Assembly: GCF_023074175.1 (NCBI RefSeq)
Contig: NZ_JADPKS010000103.1
Location: 34,215-98,214, forward strand
Length of the DNA stretch: 64,000 bases
From: Bradyrhizobium sp. 139
Lineage (GTDB): Bacteria > Pseudomonadota > Alphaproteobacteria > Rhizobiales > Xanthobacteraceae
Reading direction: 5' to 3'
Below the pieces are notes generated by a model. The model did not search any database. It worked only from the letters and a program-made list of their open reading frames with translations, and had not been told where the DNA came from. A program made the translations under genes and the position numbers. The stretch's first letter is position 1, and every line of letters starts with the position of its first letter. Shown here piece after piece: positions 16,696 through 25,149 of this stretch.

Positions 16696-17898
16696 ATGCA
16701 TCAGGGACGCCATTTCCTTCAGATTCCCGGCCCGAGTCCGGTCCCCGAGCGCGTCCTGCGCGCCATGGACATGCCTGTCATCGACCACCGGAGCGCGGAA
16801 TTCGGCGAGCTTGGCCGAACCGTACTCGAAGGCAGCCAGAAGATTTTCCAGACCGCAGGCCCGGTCGTGATCTTCCCCTCGTCGGGGACGGGGGCCTGGG
16901 AGGCCGCGATCGTCAACACGCTGTCGCCGGGCGACAGGGTGCTGATGGTCGAGACCGGCCATTTCGCCACCCTGTGGCGGCAGATGGCGGGGCGGTTCGG
17001 CATCGAAGTCGATTTCGTTCCCGGCGACTGGCGCCGCGGCGCCGACCCCGCCGTGATCGAAGCAAAGCTCACTGACGACACCGCGCACGCGATCAAGGCC
17101 GTGATGGTCGTGCACAACGAAACCTCGACCGGGGCAACCAGCCGCATCGCTGAGATCCGCGCCGCGATCGATCGCACAGGCCATCCGGCGCTGCTGATGG
17201 TCGATACCATCTCCTCGCTCGGATCGGTCGACTATCGCCACGACGCGTGGAAGGTCGATGTTAGCGTCAGCTGCTCGCAGAAGGGCTTTATGCTGCCGCC
17301 CGGACTCGGCTTCAACGCGATCTCGGAGAAGGCCCGCATTGCTTCGAAGACCAACAAGATGCTGCGCTCTTATTTCGATTGGGAGGAGATGCTCAAGCCG
17401 AACGCAAAAGGCTTCTTCCCCTACACGCCTGCAACCAACCTGCTCTATGGCCTGCGCGAGGCGATCGCGATGCTGCTCGAAGAGGGGCTTGGCAATGTCT
17501 TCGCGCGCCATCAGCGGCTGGCTGCCGCAACCCGCGCCGCCGTCAATCACTGGGGCCTCGAGATCCTCTGCCAGGAGCCGGCCGAATTCTCGCCGGTGCT
17601 CACCGCGGTGTTGATGCCGCCGGGCCACGACGCCGATCAGTTCCGGAAGATCGTGCTCGACAATTACAACATGTCACTCGGCTCCGGCCTGTCGAAGGTC
17701 GCCGGAAAGGTCTTCCGCATCGGCCATCTCGGCGAATGCAATGCGCTGACGCTGCTCGGCGCACTCACCGGCGTGGAGATGGGGCTGTCGGTCGCGGGCG
17801 TGCCGCACCGCTCCGGCGGCGTGGAGGCCGCGATGAAGCTGCTGGAGCAGCGCACGCCGGGCAATTCCCCGCCGCATCTGAAGGTGGTCGGCACGTAA
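16696..17898 (+). CDS. Class V aminotransferase, serine/alanine/aspartate-glyoxylate type (copy 1)
   Basis: This 400-residue PLP enzyme is of the alanine-glyoxylate/serine-glyoxylate aminotransferase group. The PLP lysine is K196, in CSQKGFMLPPG, and the N-terminal FLQIPGPSPVPERVL and PSSGTGAWEAA segments are family hallmarks. The ATG follows GGGAGG by 5 bases. It would convert glyoxylate to glycine using an amino donor; relatives include BhcA of the beta-hydroxyaspartate cycle, but its other genes are not here. It is divergent from the GntR gene and followed 137 bp later by a paralogue. Confidence 0.88.
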   Translation: MHQGRHFLQIPGPSPVPERVLRAMDMPVIDHRSAEFGELGRTVLEGSQKIFQTAGPVVIFPSSGTGAWEAAIVNTLSPGDRVLMVETGHFATLWRQMAGRFGIEVDFVPGDWRRGADPAVIEAKLTDDTAHAIKAVMVVHNETSTGATSRIAEIRAAIDRTGHPALLMVDTISSLGSVDYRHDAWKVDVSVSCSQKGFMLPPGLGFNAISEKARIASKTNKMLRSYFDWEEMLKPNAKGFFPYTPATNLLYGLREAIAMLLEEGLGNVFARHQRLAAATRAAVNHWGLEILCQEPAEFSPVLTAVLMPPGHDADQFRKIVLDNYNMSLGSGLSKVAGKVFRIGHLGECNALTLLGALTGVEMGLSVAGVPHRSGGVEAAMKLLEQRTPGNSPPHLKVVGT

Positions 17899-18035
17899 GG
17901 CGCGGTGCGCACGTCGGCGCCCGGCGGCCGGCCCCCGGATATGCATGGGAGGCGCCTTAAGGAGAGGGGACAAGGCGGTCAAATGGTGCTATTCGGCGGC
18001 TCACCAAAATCGAGGCAAGACCGGGAAGGACGCCG

Positions 18036-19235
18036 ATGACCGTGCACTCTGGAAGGCATTTTCTCCAGATTCCAGGACCGACCAATGTGCCCGACCGGGT
18101 GCTGCGGGCCATGGACATGCCGACGCTGGACCATCGCGGTCCGGAGTTCGCCGAACTCGGTTTCGCAGTCCTCGCCTCGATGCAACGGGTGTTTCGCACC
18201 AACCAGCCCGTGATCATCTTCCCCTCGTCCGGCACCGGCGCCTGGGAAGCGGCGATGGTCAACGTGCTTTCGGCCGGCGACAAGGTCCTGATGTGCGAGA
18301 CCGGCCAGTTCGCCGTGCTGTGGCGCGGCATCGCCGACAAGTTCAAGCTCGACGTTGACTTTATCCCGAGCGACTGGCGCCATGGCGCCGACCTCGCCGA
18401 GATCGAGAAGCGCCTGAGCGCCGACAAGCAGCACACGATCAAGGCGGTCTGCGTCGTCCACAACGAGACCTCGACCGGCTGCGTGACGCCGCCGCTGGAG
18501 GTGCGCAAGCTGCTCGACCGCGTCAAGCATCCGGCGCTGTTGATGGTCGACACGATCTCCGGCCTCGGCTCGATGGAATATGAGCACGATGCCTGGGGTA
18601 TCGACGTCTCGGTCGCTGGCTCCCAGAAGGGCCTGATGCTGCCGCCCGGCCTCGGCTTCAACGCGGTCTCGGAGAAGGCGCTTGCGGTGGCGAAAGCCAA
18701 CCCTGGCATGCGTTCTTATTGGGACTGGCAGGAAGTCATCACCTTCAACAAGCTCGGCACCTTCCCCTATACGCCCGCGACCAATCTGCTCTACGGCCTG
18801 CGCGAAGCGATCAAGATGCTGGAAGAGGAGGGGCTGGAGAACGTCTGGACCCGCCACAAGCGTCATAGCGCGGCGACGCGTGCCGCGGTCAAGGTCTGGG
18901 GCCTGGAGACGCAGTGCGCCGACCCTGCCGCACATTCGCCGGCACTGACCGGGGTGCGCGTGCCTGAGGGCCACGACGCCGACGCCTTCCGCAAGGTGGT
19001 GCTGGAGAACTTCGACATGTCGCTCGGCACCGGCCTGAACAAGGTCAAAGGCAAGGTGTTCCGCATCGGCCATATCGGCCATTTCAACGATCTGATGCTG
19101 ATGGGCACGCTCGCCGGCGTCGAGATGGGCCTCGATCTTGCACAGATTCCGCACCGGAGCGGCGGCGTGTTGGCGGCCATGGACGTTCTGAAGGGACGCG
19201 ACGTGGTGCCGATGGCCAAGGCCCAAGTGGCCTGA
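18036..19235 (+). CDS. Class V aminotransferase, serine/alanine/aspartate-glyoxylate type (copy 2)
   Basis: This 399-residue enzyme is a close paralogue of the preceding gene and shares nearly all motifs: FLQIPGPTNVPDRVL, PSSGTGAWEAA and the PLP lysine K198 in SQKGLMLPPG. Differences cluster on surface segments and around ETSTGC versus ETSTGA, close to the cofactor, so the two may prefer different amino donors. GGAAGGA precedes the ATG. The crotonase-like gene starts 29 bp downstream and is probably co-transcribed. Confidence 0.88.
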   Translation: MTVHSGRHFLQIPGPTNVPDRVLRAMDMPTLDHRGPEFAELGFAVLASMQRVFRTNQPVIIFPSSGTGAWEAAMVNVLSAGDKVLMCETGQFAVLWRGIADKFKLDVDFIPSDWRHGADLAEIEKRLSADKQHTIKAVCVVHNETSTGCVTPPLEVRKLLDRVKHPALLMVDTISGLGSMEYEHDAWGIDVSVAGSQKGLMLPPGLGFNAVSEKALAVAKANPGMRSYWDWQEVITFNKLGTFPYTPATNLLYGLREAIKMLEEEGLENVWTRHKRHSAATRAAVKVWGLETQCADPAAHSPALTGVRVPEGHDADAFRKVVLENFDMSLGTGLNKVKGKVFRIGHIGHFNDLMLMGTLAGVEMGLDLAQIPHRSGGVLAAMDVLKGRDVVPMAKAQVA

Positions 19236-19264
19236 ACCAACTTGAAAAGTGAAGTGAGCGCGAG

Positions 19265-20062
19265 ATGAACGCACCGACGACTGCTAACGAAGACCTGCTC
19301 TACTCCGTCCAGGACGGCATCGCGCGGATCACCTTCAACCGCCCGCAGGCGCGCAACGCGCTGACCTTCGCCATGTACGAGCGCATGGCGGAGATCTGCC
19401 AGGAGATCAACGCCGACCGCTCGATCAAGGCGCTGATCATGACCGGCGCCGGCGACAAGGCGTTCGCCTCAGGTACCGATATCTCGCAATTCCGCGCCTT
19501 CAAGACAGCGCAGGACGCGCTCGACTATGAAGCCCGGATCGATCGCGTGCTTGGTACGCTTGAAGCGGTTCGCGTGCCCGTGATCGCCGCGATCGCCGGT
19601 GCCTGCACCGGCGGCGGCGCCGGCATCGCGGCCTCCTGCGACATTCGGATCGGAACGGAAGCGTCGCGTATCGGCTTTCCGATCGCGCGCACGCTCGGCA
19701 ACTGCCTGTCGATGTCGAACATCAGCCGTCTCGTCTCGCTGGTGGGACCGGCCCGCACCAAGGACATGATCTTCAAGGCACGCCTGGTCGAGGCGCCGGA
19801 AGCGCTTGCGCTCGGGCTGCTCAGCGAGATCGTGCCCGACGTCGAGACGCTGCAGCGCCGCGCCGACGAGACCGCAAAGCTCGTGGCGAGCCACGCGCCG
19901 CTTACGCTGGAAGCGACGAAGGAAGCGGTGCGCCGCATCCGCCGCACGCTGTCGCGCGAAGAAGGCGAGGACCTGATCCTGAAGGCCTATATGAGCGAAG
20001 ACTTTCGCGAAGGCATGGACGCCTTCCTCAGCAAGCGCACGCCGAACTGGAAGGGCAAGTAG
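19265..20062 (+). CDS. Crotonase-superfamily protein lacking both hydratase glutamates
   Basis: This 265-residue protein has the crotonase fold and oxyanion-hole segments (FASGTDISQF and GACTGGGAG). At the two positions that are catalytic glutamates in enoyl-CoA hydratase, this sequence has G120 and I140. It is therefore unlikely to be a standard hydratase; decarboxylase, thioesterase or isomerase activities are known in such relatives. It follows the aminotransferase pair and precedes the TTT operon, so its substrate could be a CoA ester of the imported acid. The start at 19265 is the first ATG, with a weak GAAGTGAGCG upstream. Confidence 0.83.
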   Translation: MNAPTTANEDLLYSVQDGIARITFNRPQARNALTFAMYERMAEICQEINADRSIKALIMTGAGDKAFASGTDISQFRAFKTAQDALDYEARIDRVLGTLEAVRVPVIAAIAGACTGGGAGIAASCDIRIGTEASRIGFPIARTLGNCLSMSNISRLVSLVGPARTKDMIFKARLVEAPEALALGLLSEIVPDVETLQRRADETAKLVASHAPLTLEATKEAVRRIRRTLSREEGEDLILKAYMSEDFREGMDAFLSKRTPNWKGK

Positions 20063-20202
20063 CGCGCCCGCTTCGTGCGTCAGCCGAAAGTTATATGCGA
20101 CGGAATGACCGCCTGCTTGAACTCATCAGTATTAGTCCGCACAATGCATCGATAGGCTCTGCCAGTCTTACAAAGTAATATAAGAACCAGGGGACGAAAC
20201 TC

Positions 20203-21189
20203 GTGCGAATTCCAGTGAAGGCGGTCGTCGCTGCGGCGACGCTGTTATCAAGCGCGCCGGCCTTTGCCGGCTGGGAACCGGCCAAACCCGTCGAGATCGT
20301 GGTGGCAGCCGGTGCGGGCGGCGCGTCCGACCAGATGGCGCGGATGATGCAGGCTGCGATCCAGAAGAACAATCTGATGAAGCAGCCGGTGGTCGTCTCG
20401 CTCAAGGGCGGCGCCTCGGGCGCCGAAGCGCTGATGTACATGAAGTCGAGCGATGGCGATCCGAACAAGGTGCTGATCGCCTATTCGCTGATCTACATGT
20501 TGCCGCTGTCGGCGAAGATTCCGTTCAACTGGCGCGAGCTGACCCCGGTCTCGGTGATCGCGCTCGACCAGTTCGTGCTGTGGGACAACAGCGCAGGTCC
20601 GAAGACGGTGAAGGAATTCGTCGCGGCCGCGAAGGCGGCGAGTTCGCCGTTCAAGATGGGCGGTACCGGCTCCAAGCGCGAGGATCACGTGCTGACCGTC
20701 TTCCTCGAGCAGAAGACCGGCGCGAAATTCTCCTATCTGCCCTACAAGTCCGGCGGCGAGGCCGCGACCCAGCTCGTCGGCAACCACACCGAATCCAACG
20801 TCAACAATCCAAGCGAAAATCTCGAAGTCTGGCGCGCCGGCCAGGTGCGTCCGCTTTGCGTGTTCGACAAGGAGCGCATCTCCTACACCAGCAAGGTGAC
20901 GGAGACGCAGTCCTGGGCCGACATCCCGACCTGCAAGGAGGAGGGCATCGACGTCCAGTATCTGATGCTGCGCGCCATGTTCCTGCCCGGCAAGGTCACG
21001 CCGGAGCAGCAGGCGTTCTACGTCGATCTGTTCCACAAGGTGACGCAGACCGCCGAATACAAGGACTACATGGAAAAGCAGGCGCTGAAGCCCATCTTCC
21101 TCACCGGCAAGGACATGGTGCAATTCCTCGAGGAGGACGATGCAACCAACAAATCGCTGATGACGGAAGCCGGATTCGTCGCGAAGTAG
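20203..21189 (+). CDS. tctC: TTT-type periplasmic binding protein, TctC family
   Basis: This 328-residue exported protein has a signal peptide (MRIPVKAVVAAATLLSSAPA, then FAG) and the TctC segment PVEIVVAAGAGGASDQMARM. It starts at GTG with AGGGGA eight bases upstream. It is the binding component of the complete tripartite tricarboxylate transporter formed with the next two genes. It differs from the more common Bug type in the 180-220 region, so it may bind a di- or tricarboxylate other than citrate. A hairpin-rich repeat separates it from tctB. Confidence 0.88.
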   Translation: MRIPVKAVVAAATLLSSAPAFAGWEPAKPVEIVVAAGAGGASDQMARMMQAAIQKNNLMKQPVVVSLKGGASGAEALMYMKSSDGDPNKVLIAYSLIYMLPLSAKIPFNWRELTPVSVIALDQFVLWDNSAGPKTVKEFVAAAKAASSPFKMGGTGSKREDHVLTVFLEQKTGAKFSYLPYKSGGEAATQLVGNHTESNVNNPSENLEVWRAGQVRPLCVFDKERISYTSKVTETQSWADIPTCKEEGIDVQYLMLRAMFLPGKVTPEQQAFYVDLFHKVTQTAEYKDYMEKQALKPIFLTGKDMVQFLEEDDATNKSLMTEAGFVAK

Positions 21190-21200
21190 CCGCTGGCTTC

Positions 21201-21335
21201 ACCTCGCCCCGCTTGCGGGGAGAGGTCGGATCGCATCGAAGATGCGATCCGGGTGAGGGGGACTCTCGGCGAGTCCAGCTTTCACCGTGGAGGCTCCTCC
21301 TCACCCCAACCCTCTCCCCGCAAGCGGGGAGAGGG
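21201..21335. repeat. Multi-hairpin repeat between tctC and tctB
   Basis: Three perfect hairpins lie here: CCCCGC-TT-GCGGGG (21207-21220), GGATCGCATC-GAA-GATGCGATCC (21228-21250), and CTCTCCCCGC-AA-GCGGGGAGAG (21312-21333). The first and third are related in sequence, so the ends of the element are inverted copies. This type of repeat is, from memory, widespread in Bradyrhizobium. Inside this operon it could stabilise the tctC message or reduce read-through, giving more binding protein than permease. Confidence 0.7.
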
Positions 21336-21365
21336 GAATTGACAGCAGATCGTCCCTAACAGTCC

Positions 21366-21908
21366 ATGTCCCAAACCGATCTTGAAATTGTCGTCGACGA
21401 TCCGACCGCGCCTGAAGACGACTCGCCCTCCGTCATCAGTTCCGGCACGATCGAGATATTCGTGTGTCTGCTGTTGCTCGCGCTGGCCGCAACGCTTGGC
21501 TACGACAATTGGCGCTCCGGCGCCGCGTGGGATTCGACGGGGCCGGAGCCCGGCTATTTCCCGTTCTATCTCTCCGTCATCCTCGGTGGCGGCAGTCTCT
21601 ATGGCTTGATCGCGGCGTTCGTGGCGCACCGCGCGGCATCCGAAAGCTTCGTCACGCGTGCGCAAGCGCGTCGTGTGATGGCGGTGTTCGTGCCGACGCT
21701 GCTGTTCTGCCTGGTGGTGCAGTTCCTCGGCCTCTACGTCGCGAGCTTCCTCCTGATCGCGAGCTTCATGCGGCTGCTCGGCAAGATCGCGCTGTGGAAG
21801 TCGCTGCTCACCGCCTTCCTGTTCACGGCGATCATGTTCGTCACCTTCGACATCGCCTTCGACGTCATCATGCCGAAAGGGCCGCTCGAAGCGGCCTTCG
21901 GCTACTAG
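21366..21908 (+). CDS. tctB: TTT small permease subunit, TctB family
   Basis: This 180-residue inner-membrane protein has four hydrophobic segments, the normal TctB topology, with GPEPGYFPFYLSVILGGGSL near residue 60 as the family signature. It follows tctC after a hairpin-rich 176-bp gap and precedes tctA by 9 bp. It works with TctA to import the carboxylate captured by TctC. No strong ribosome site is visible before the ATG. Confidence 0.88.
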   Translation: MSQTDLEIVVDDPTAPEDDSPSVISSGTIEIFVCLLLLALAATLGYDNWRSGAAWDSTGPEPGYFPFYLSVILGGGSLYGLIAAFVAHRAASESFVTRAQARRVMAVFVPTLLFCLVVQFLGLYVASFLLIASFMRLLGKIALWKSLLTAFLFTAIMFVTFDIAFDVIMPKGPLEAAFGY

Positions 21909-21917
21909 GCACCCACG

Positions 21918-23429
21918 ATGGAAGCTTTCGGTCTCCTGCTTCATGGTTTCGCCGTCCTGCTGACCTGGAAGACGCTCGTGCTGATGATGGTCGGGCTGGT
22001 GCTCGGCATCTTCGTCGGCGTGCTGCCCGGGCTCGGCGGCCCCAACGGCGTTGCGATCCTGCTGCCGCTCACCTTCACGATGGATCCGACCTCGGCGATC
22101 GTGATGCTGTCCTGCATCTACTGGGGCGCACTGTTCGGCGGCGCAATCACCTCGATCCTGTTCAACATCCCCGGTGAGGCCTGGTCGGTCGCGACCACGT
22201 TCGACGGCTATCCGATGGCGCAGCAGGGCAGGGCGGCGGAGGCGCTGACCGCGGCGTTCACGTCCTCCTTCATCGGCTCGCTGGTGGCGGTGCTGCTGAT
22301 CACCTTCCTCGCGCCGATGATCTCGTCCTTTGCGCTGAAGTTCGGCCCGCCCGAGTTCTTCGCTGTTTATCTGCTGACCTTCTGCTCCTTCGTCGGATTG
22401 GGGCGCGAGGCCAAGCACAAGACTATTATCTCGATGTCGCTGGGGCTCCTGCTCGCCGGCGTCGGCATGGATACCGTGTCGGGCCAGTTGCGCATGACCT
22501 TCGGCTCGGCCGAACTCTTGCGCGGCATCAACTTCCTCGTTGCCGTCATCGGCCTCTTCGGCATCAGCGAGATCCTGCTGACGATGGAGGAGCGGTTGGC
22601 GCTGCGCGGACACGCCGCGAGCATTTCGCTCCGCGTCGTGCTGAGCGTCTGGAAGGACCTGCCGAAATACTGGGTGACGCTGCTGCGCTCCTCCTTCATC
22701 GGCTGCTGGCTCGGCATCACTCCGGGCGGCGCGATCGCGGCCTCCTTCATGGGCTACAACCTCGCCAAGCGCTTCGCCAAGGATCCCGAGAGTTTTGGCA
22801 AGGGCCGCATCGAGGGCGTGTTCGCGCCGGAAACGGCGGCACATGCCTCCGGCACCTCGGCGCTGCTGCCGATGCTGGCGCTCGGCATCCCCGGTTCCGG
22901 CACGGCCGCGATCCTGCTCGGCGGGTTGATGGTGTGGGGACTCAATCCGGGCCCGCTGCTGTTCGTCGAGCACAAGGACTTTGTCTGGGGCCTGATCGCC
23001 TCGATGTATCTCGGCAATGTCGTCGGCCTCGTGCTGGTGCTGACAACGGTGCCGATCTTCGCCTCTATCCTGCGCGTGCCGTTCGCCGCGGTAGCGCCGA
23101 TGATCGTGGTGTCCTGCGCGATCGGCGCCTATGCGATCCAGAATGCGATGTTCGACATCTGGCTGATGCTCGGCTTTGGCGTTGTCGGCTACGTTTTCAA
23201 GAAGATCGGCATTCCGCTGGCGCCGTTCACCCTGGCGCTCGTCCTCGGCAACCGGGCCGAGGACGCCTTTCGCCTGTCGATGATCGGCGCCGGCGGCGAC
23301 CTCAAGGTGTTCTGGTCGAACGGACTGGTCGGATCGATCACGACCCTCGCGATCGTGCTGCTTTTCTGGCCGGTGATCGACAGAGTGTTGGCGGGCCTGA
23401 AGGGAGCACGATGCAGGCAGACTGCCTGA
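21918..23429 (+). CDS. tctA: TTT large permease subunit, TctA family
   Basis: This 503-residue protein with about twelve membrane segments is the transport subunit. Signature segments are FVGVLPGLGGPNGVAILLPL, the Ser/Gly-rich LGIPGSGTAAILLGG, and WGALFGGAITSILFNIPGE. Length is normal for TctA. It is the last gene of the operon. Immediately downstream, at 23461, lies the 3' remnant of a CoA-transferase gene on the other strand, marking the island edge. Confidence 0.92.
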   Translation: MEAFGLLLHGFAVLLTWKTLVLMMVGLVLGIFVGVLPGLGGPNGVAILLPLTFTMDPTSAIVMLSCIYWGALFGGAITSILFNIPGEAWSVATTFDGYPMAQQGRAAEALTAAFTSSFIGSLVAVLLITFLAPMISSFALKFGPPEFFAVYLLTFCSFVGLGREAKHKTIISMSLGLLLAGVGMDTVSGQLRMTFGSAELLRGINFLVAVIGLFGISEILLTMEERLALRGHAASISLRVVLSVWKDLPKYWVTLLRSSFIGCWLGITPGGAIAASFMGYNLAKRFAKDPESFGKGRIEGVFAPETAAHASGTSALLPMLALGIPGSGTAAILLGGLMVWGLNPGPLLFVEHKDFVWGLIASMYLGNVVGLVLVLTTVPIFASILRVPFAAVAPMIVVSCAIGAYAIQNAMFDIWLMLGFGVVGYVFKKIGIPLAPFTLALVLGNRAEDAFRLSMIGAGGDLKVFWSNGLVGSITTLAIVLLFWPVIDRVLAGLKGARCRQTA

Positions 23430-23460
23430 CGTAAGCGGGCCCGGGGGAATGCGCTGCGGG

Positions 23461-23562
23461 TTACACCACCTTGGCCTGTCGCAGGCTCGCGATCTCAGCC
23501 GCGCTGAAACCGAACTCGGCGGGCACCACCTCTTCAGTCTGTTCGCGAAACTCCGGCCTGCC
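23461..23562 (-). pseudogene. 3' remnant of a CaiB/BaiF (family III) CoA-transferase gene
   Basis: Read on the minus strand, this stretch encodes RPEFREQTEEVVPAEFGF followed by SAAEIASLRQAKVV and a TAA. It matches the C terminus of the intact CoA-transferase at 29961-31154 (RPPEFGEQTDEVLKEFGF, then GADEIAKLRDAKVV), with one extra residue and about 65-70 percent identity. The similarity stops at about 23562-23570 and no upstream part of such a gene follows. I conclude that a second CoA-transferase gene was cut off here by island insertion, or that this is a displaced 3' end. It has not been described elsewhere to my knowledge. Confidence 0.75.
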
Positions 23563-23750
23563 GCGGCGTACGTGACCGCGTCACGGGCTTCGATTGTTAT
23601 CGGCATAAGACATAAGACAAGGCTTGAGATCAGCTACCGAGCCGAACGCCTGCACTTTGCGGACCGTTGATCCCATTGATGAATTTGGCTTCGTTTGGCC
23701 AAGATAGGTGACCATTCGCAGCTTTAACCCGATAATTATCATCATGCAAC

Positions 23751-24308
23751 TTAAGATTGACGAAGCTCCTCATCATAGGCTTGAATTGCAAATTTGCGTC
23801 GCGAGAGCGCGCGACGTTCGTATCGGTCCAAGGTCCGTAATTGCTGAGCTTTGTCCGATATGATGATCGCGAGCTTGGAGGGTCCTAGGGGGTATGAATA
23901 TAGAAAATCCACCACTTCGTCAGGCATTGGCGTGAATGGACCATCAACCCGTGCGCAGCGGCGAACCAGTGCAAACTTTTCCCTGCTCCTTGTCTCAGAT
24001 TCGTACGTAGCATCGCACAATGCAGTGTTCACGATTTGATGGCGGAGGGCGCGAATGCGGGACAGATCAATCTCAGCCTCAGCGACGTGGCGCGCAAGCT
24101 TGACAACTTGCGGGTTGACGTTGTCCCCGACGATTTTGCCCGCGAGCGCATCCACTTCCTCCGATAACAGCGGATCACAATCAATAGCCAGACTTAAGCC
24201 ATGGCGGAACGCGTTGCGCGAGGCGCGAGCGCGCCCATGGGGAGTTTTCGGACCCGTGCTGAACCGGGCATTGGCCCGGTTTGCGTCGTTTTTGCGCGCA
24301 CTAGTCAC
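23751..24308 (-). CDS. Hypothetical protein with N-terminal NRxNAxxSTGPxT motif
   Basis: This 185-residue protein of unknown function begins MTSARKNDANRANARFSTGP and continues KTPHGRARASRNAFRHGL. I chose the GTG at 24308 because it gives the same MTS start as the island gene at 28444, which shares the motif; a TTG at 24344 would add 12 residues. The motif recurs in many uncharacterised proteins of Rhizobiales and Acidobacteria, often in multiple copies per genome. The rest is charged and helical, with no known domain visible. It is the outermost gene at the left end of the island. Confidence 0.65.
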   Translation of the reverse strand: MTSARKNDANRANARFSTGPKTPHGRARASRNAFRHGLSLAIDCDPLLSEEVDALAGKIVGDNVNPQVVKLARHVAEAEIDLSRIRALRHQIVNTALCDATYESETRSREKFALVRRCARVDGPFTPMPDEVVDFLYSYPLGPSKLAIIISDKAQQLRTLDRYERRALSRRKFAIQAYDEELRQS

Positions 24309-24360
24309 CTCGGATGTCCCCGCGACCTGATTACACACGTGCAAGTCAAGGTTCTCGCCG

Positions 24361-25149
24361 TCAGGTCGATTCTTTGTCGCTCGAAGGCGTCGTTTCGATG
24401 ATCCTTAGCTCAACTTCTGGTAGGATTCGTTGTAGTGCTTCACCGAGCATCGCGCGTCGCCGTTCAATCTCGCGCAGGCTAATGTTTCTGCGAGCTTCGG
24501 CGGTGGCAATCTGACGATCTAGCCGTTCAATCTCATCGATCTTCTCGGAAAATGTATCGAGCATGATATCGTCCCTGGTGCGGCCCTCCGATCTGAGAAG
24601 TTGATCGATCAGCTGTACGGCGGCACTTTCGCGTCGAACACTCTTTTGAATAAGCTCCTTGGCCGTATAATACGCTGCGTCGCGTTCGATGCGCTTGAGG
24701 TCGGCGGCATTCAGAAGCCTTGTCACCTCCATCGCCTCCGCTTGCGAGTTCGCATATTGATACGCCAACTCGCGCGCTTGTTCTTCAGACAGGTTCTTGG
24801 ATTCGTGAAGAATTTGAGTAAGAAATTCAGCGAAGATGTCCTTGTATGTGTCGTACCCGAGGTGTTGCGTCAAGCAACGGAGCAACGCATCATGCATGTG
24901 CGCCTGCATCAGCCTGAACTTCAGCCTTCTCCATCGGATCACCTCCCATTCCAAAAATGTCACATCGGCGACATAGATCTCGTCGATGAAATCGACCGGA
25001 TGTACTGCTTGGCGGGTGCCGCGAATGAGCTCGTCATAAGCGGCGGCGTCCTCTCCCTCAAGTACGGGCCGGAAGTCAAACAGTGACCGCGGGACCCGCG
25101 TCGGCGCCGGCGATTTGGATTTGCGCTTCGAACTGCGTCGGCTTGTCAT
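24361..25149 (-). CDS. Hypothetical protein, charged, C-terminal coiled coil
   Basis: This 262-residue protein of unknown function begins with a basic tail (MTSRRSSKRKSKSPAPTRVP), has a tryptophan-containing segment (TFLEWEVIRWRRLKFRLM), and ends with a long heptad-like region (about 195-245: EKIDEIERLDRQIATAEARR) that should form a coiled coil. Similar proteins occur scattered in Bradyrhizobium genomes, to my memory. It is 52 bp upstream of, and on the same strand as, the STGP-motif gene, so the two are likely expressed together. No catalytic motif is visible. Confidence 0.65.
   Translation of the reverse strand: MTSRRSSKRKSKSPAPTRVPRSLFDFRPVLEGEDAAAYDELIRGTRQAVHPVDFIDEIYVADVTFLEWEVIRWRRLKFRLMQAHMHDALLRCLTQHLGYDTYKDIFAEFLTQILHESKNLSEEQARELAYQYANSQAEAMEVTRLLNAADLKRIERDAAYYTAKELIQKSVRRESAAVQLIDQLLRSEGRTRDDIMLDTFSEKIDEIERLDRQIATAEARRNISLREIERRRAMLGEALQRILPEVELRIIETTPSSDKEST

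Noticed and set aside
21282..23606. Open frame of 774 codons opposite tctB and tctA
   Set aside because: It is charged and repetitive (E, R, H, D rich), has no domain, and lies over two certain membrane-protein genes.
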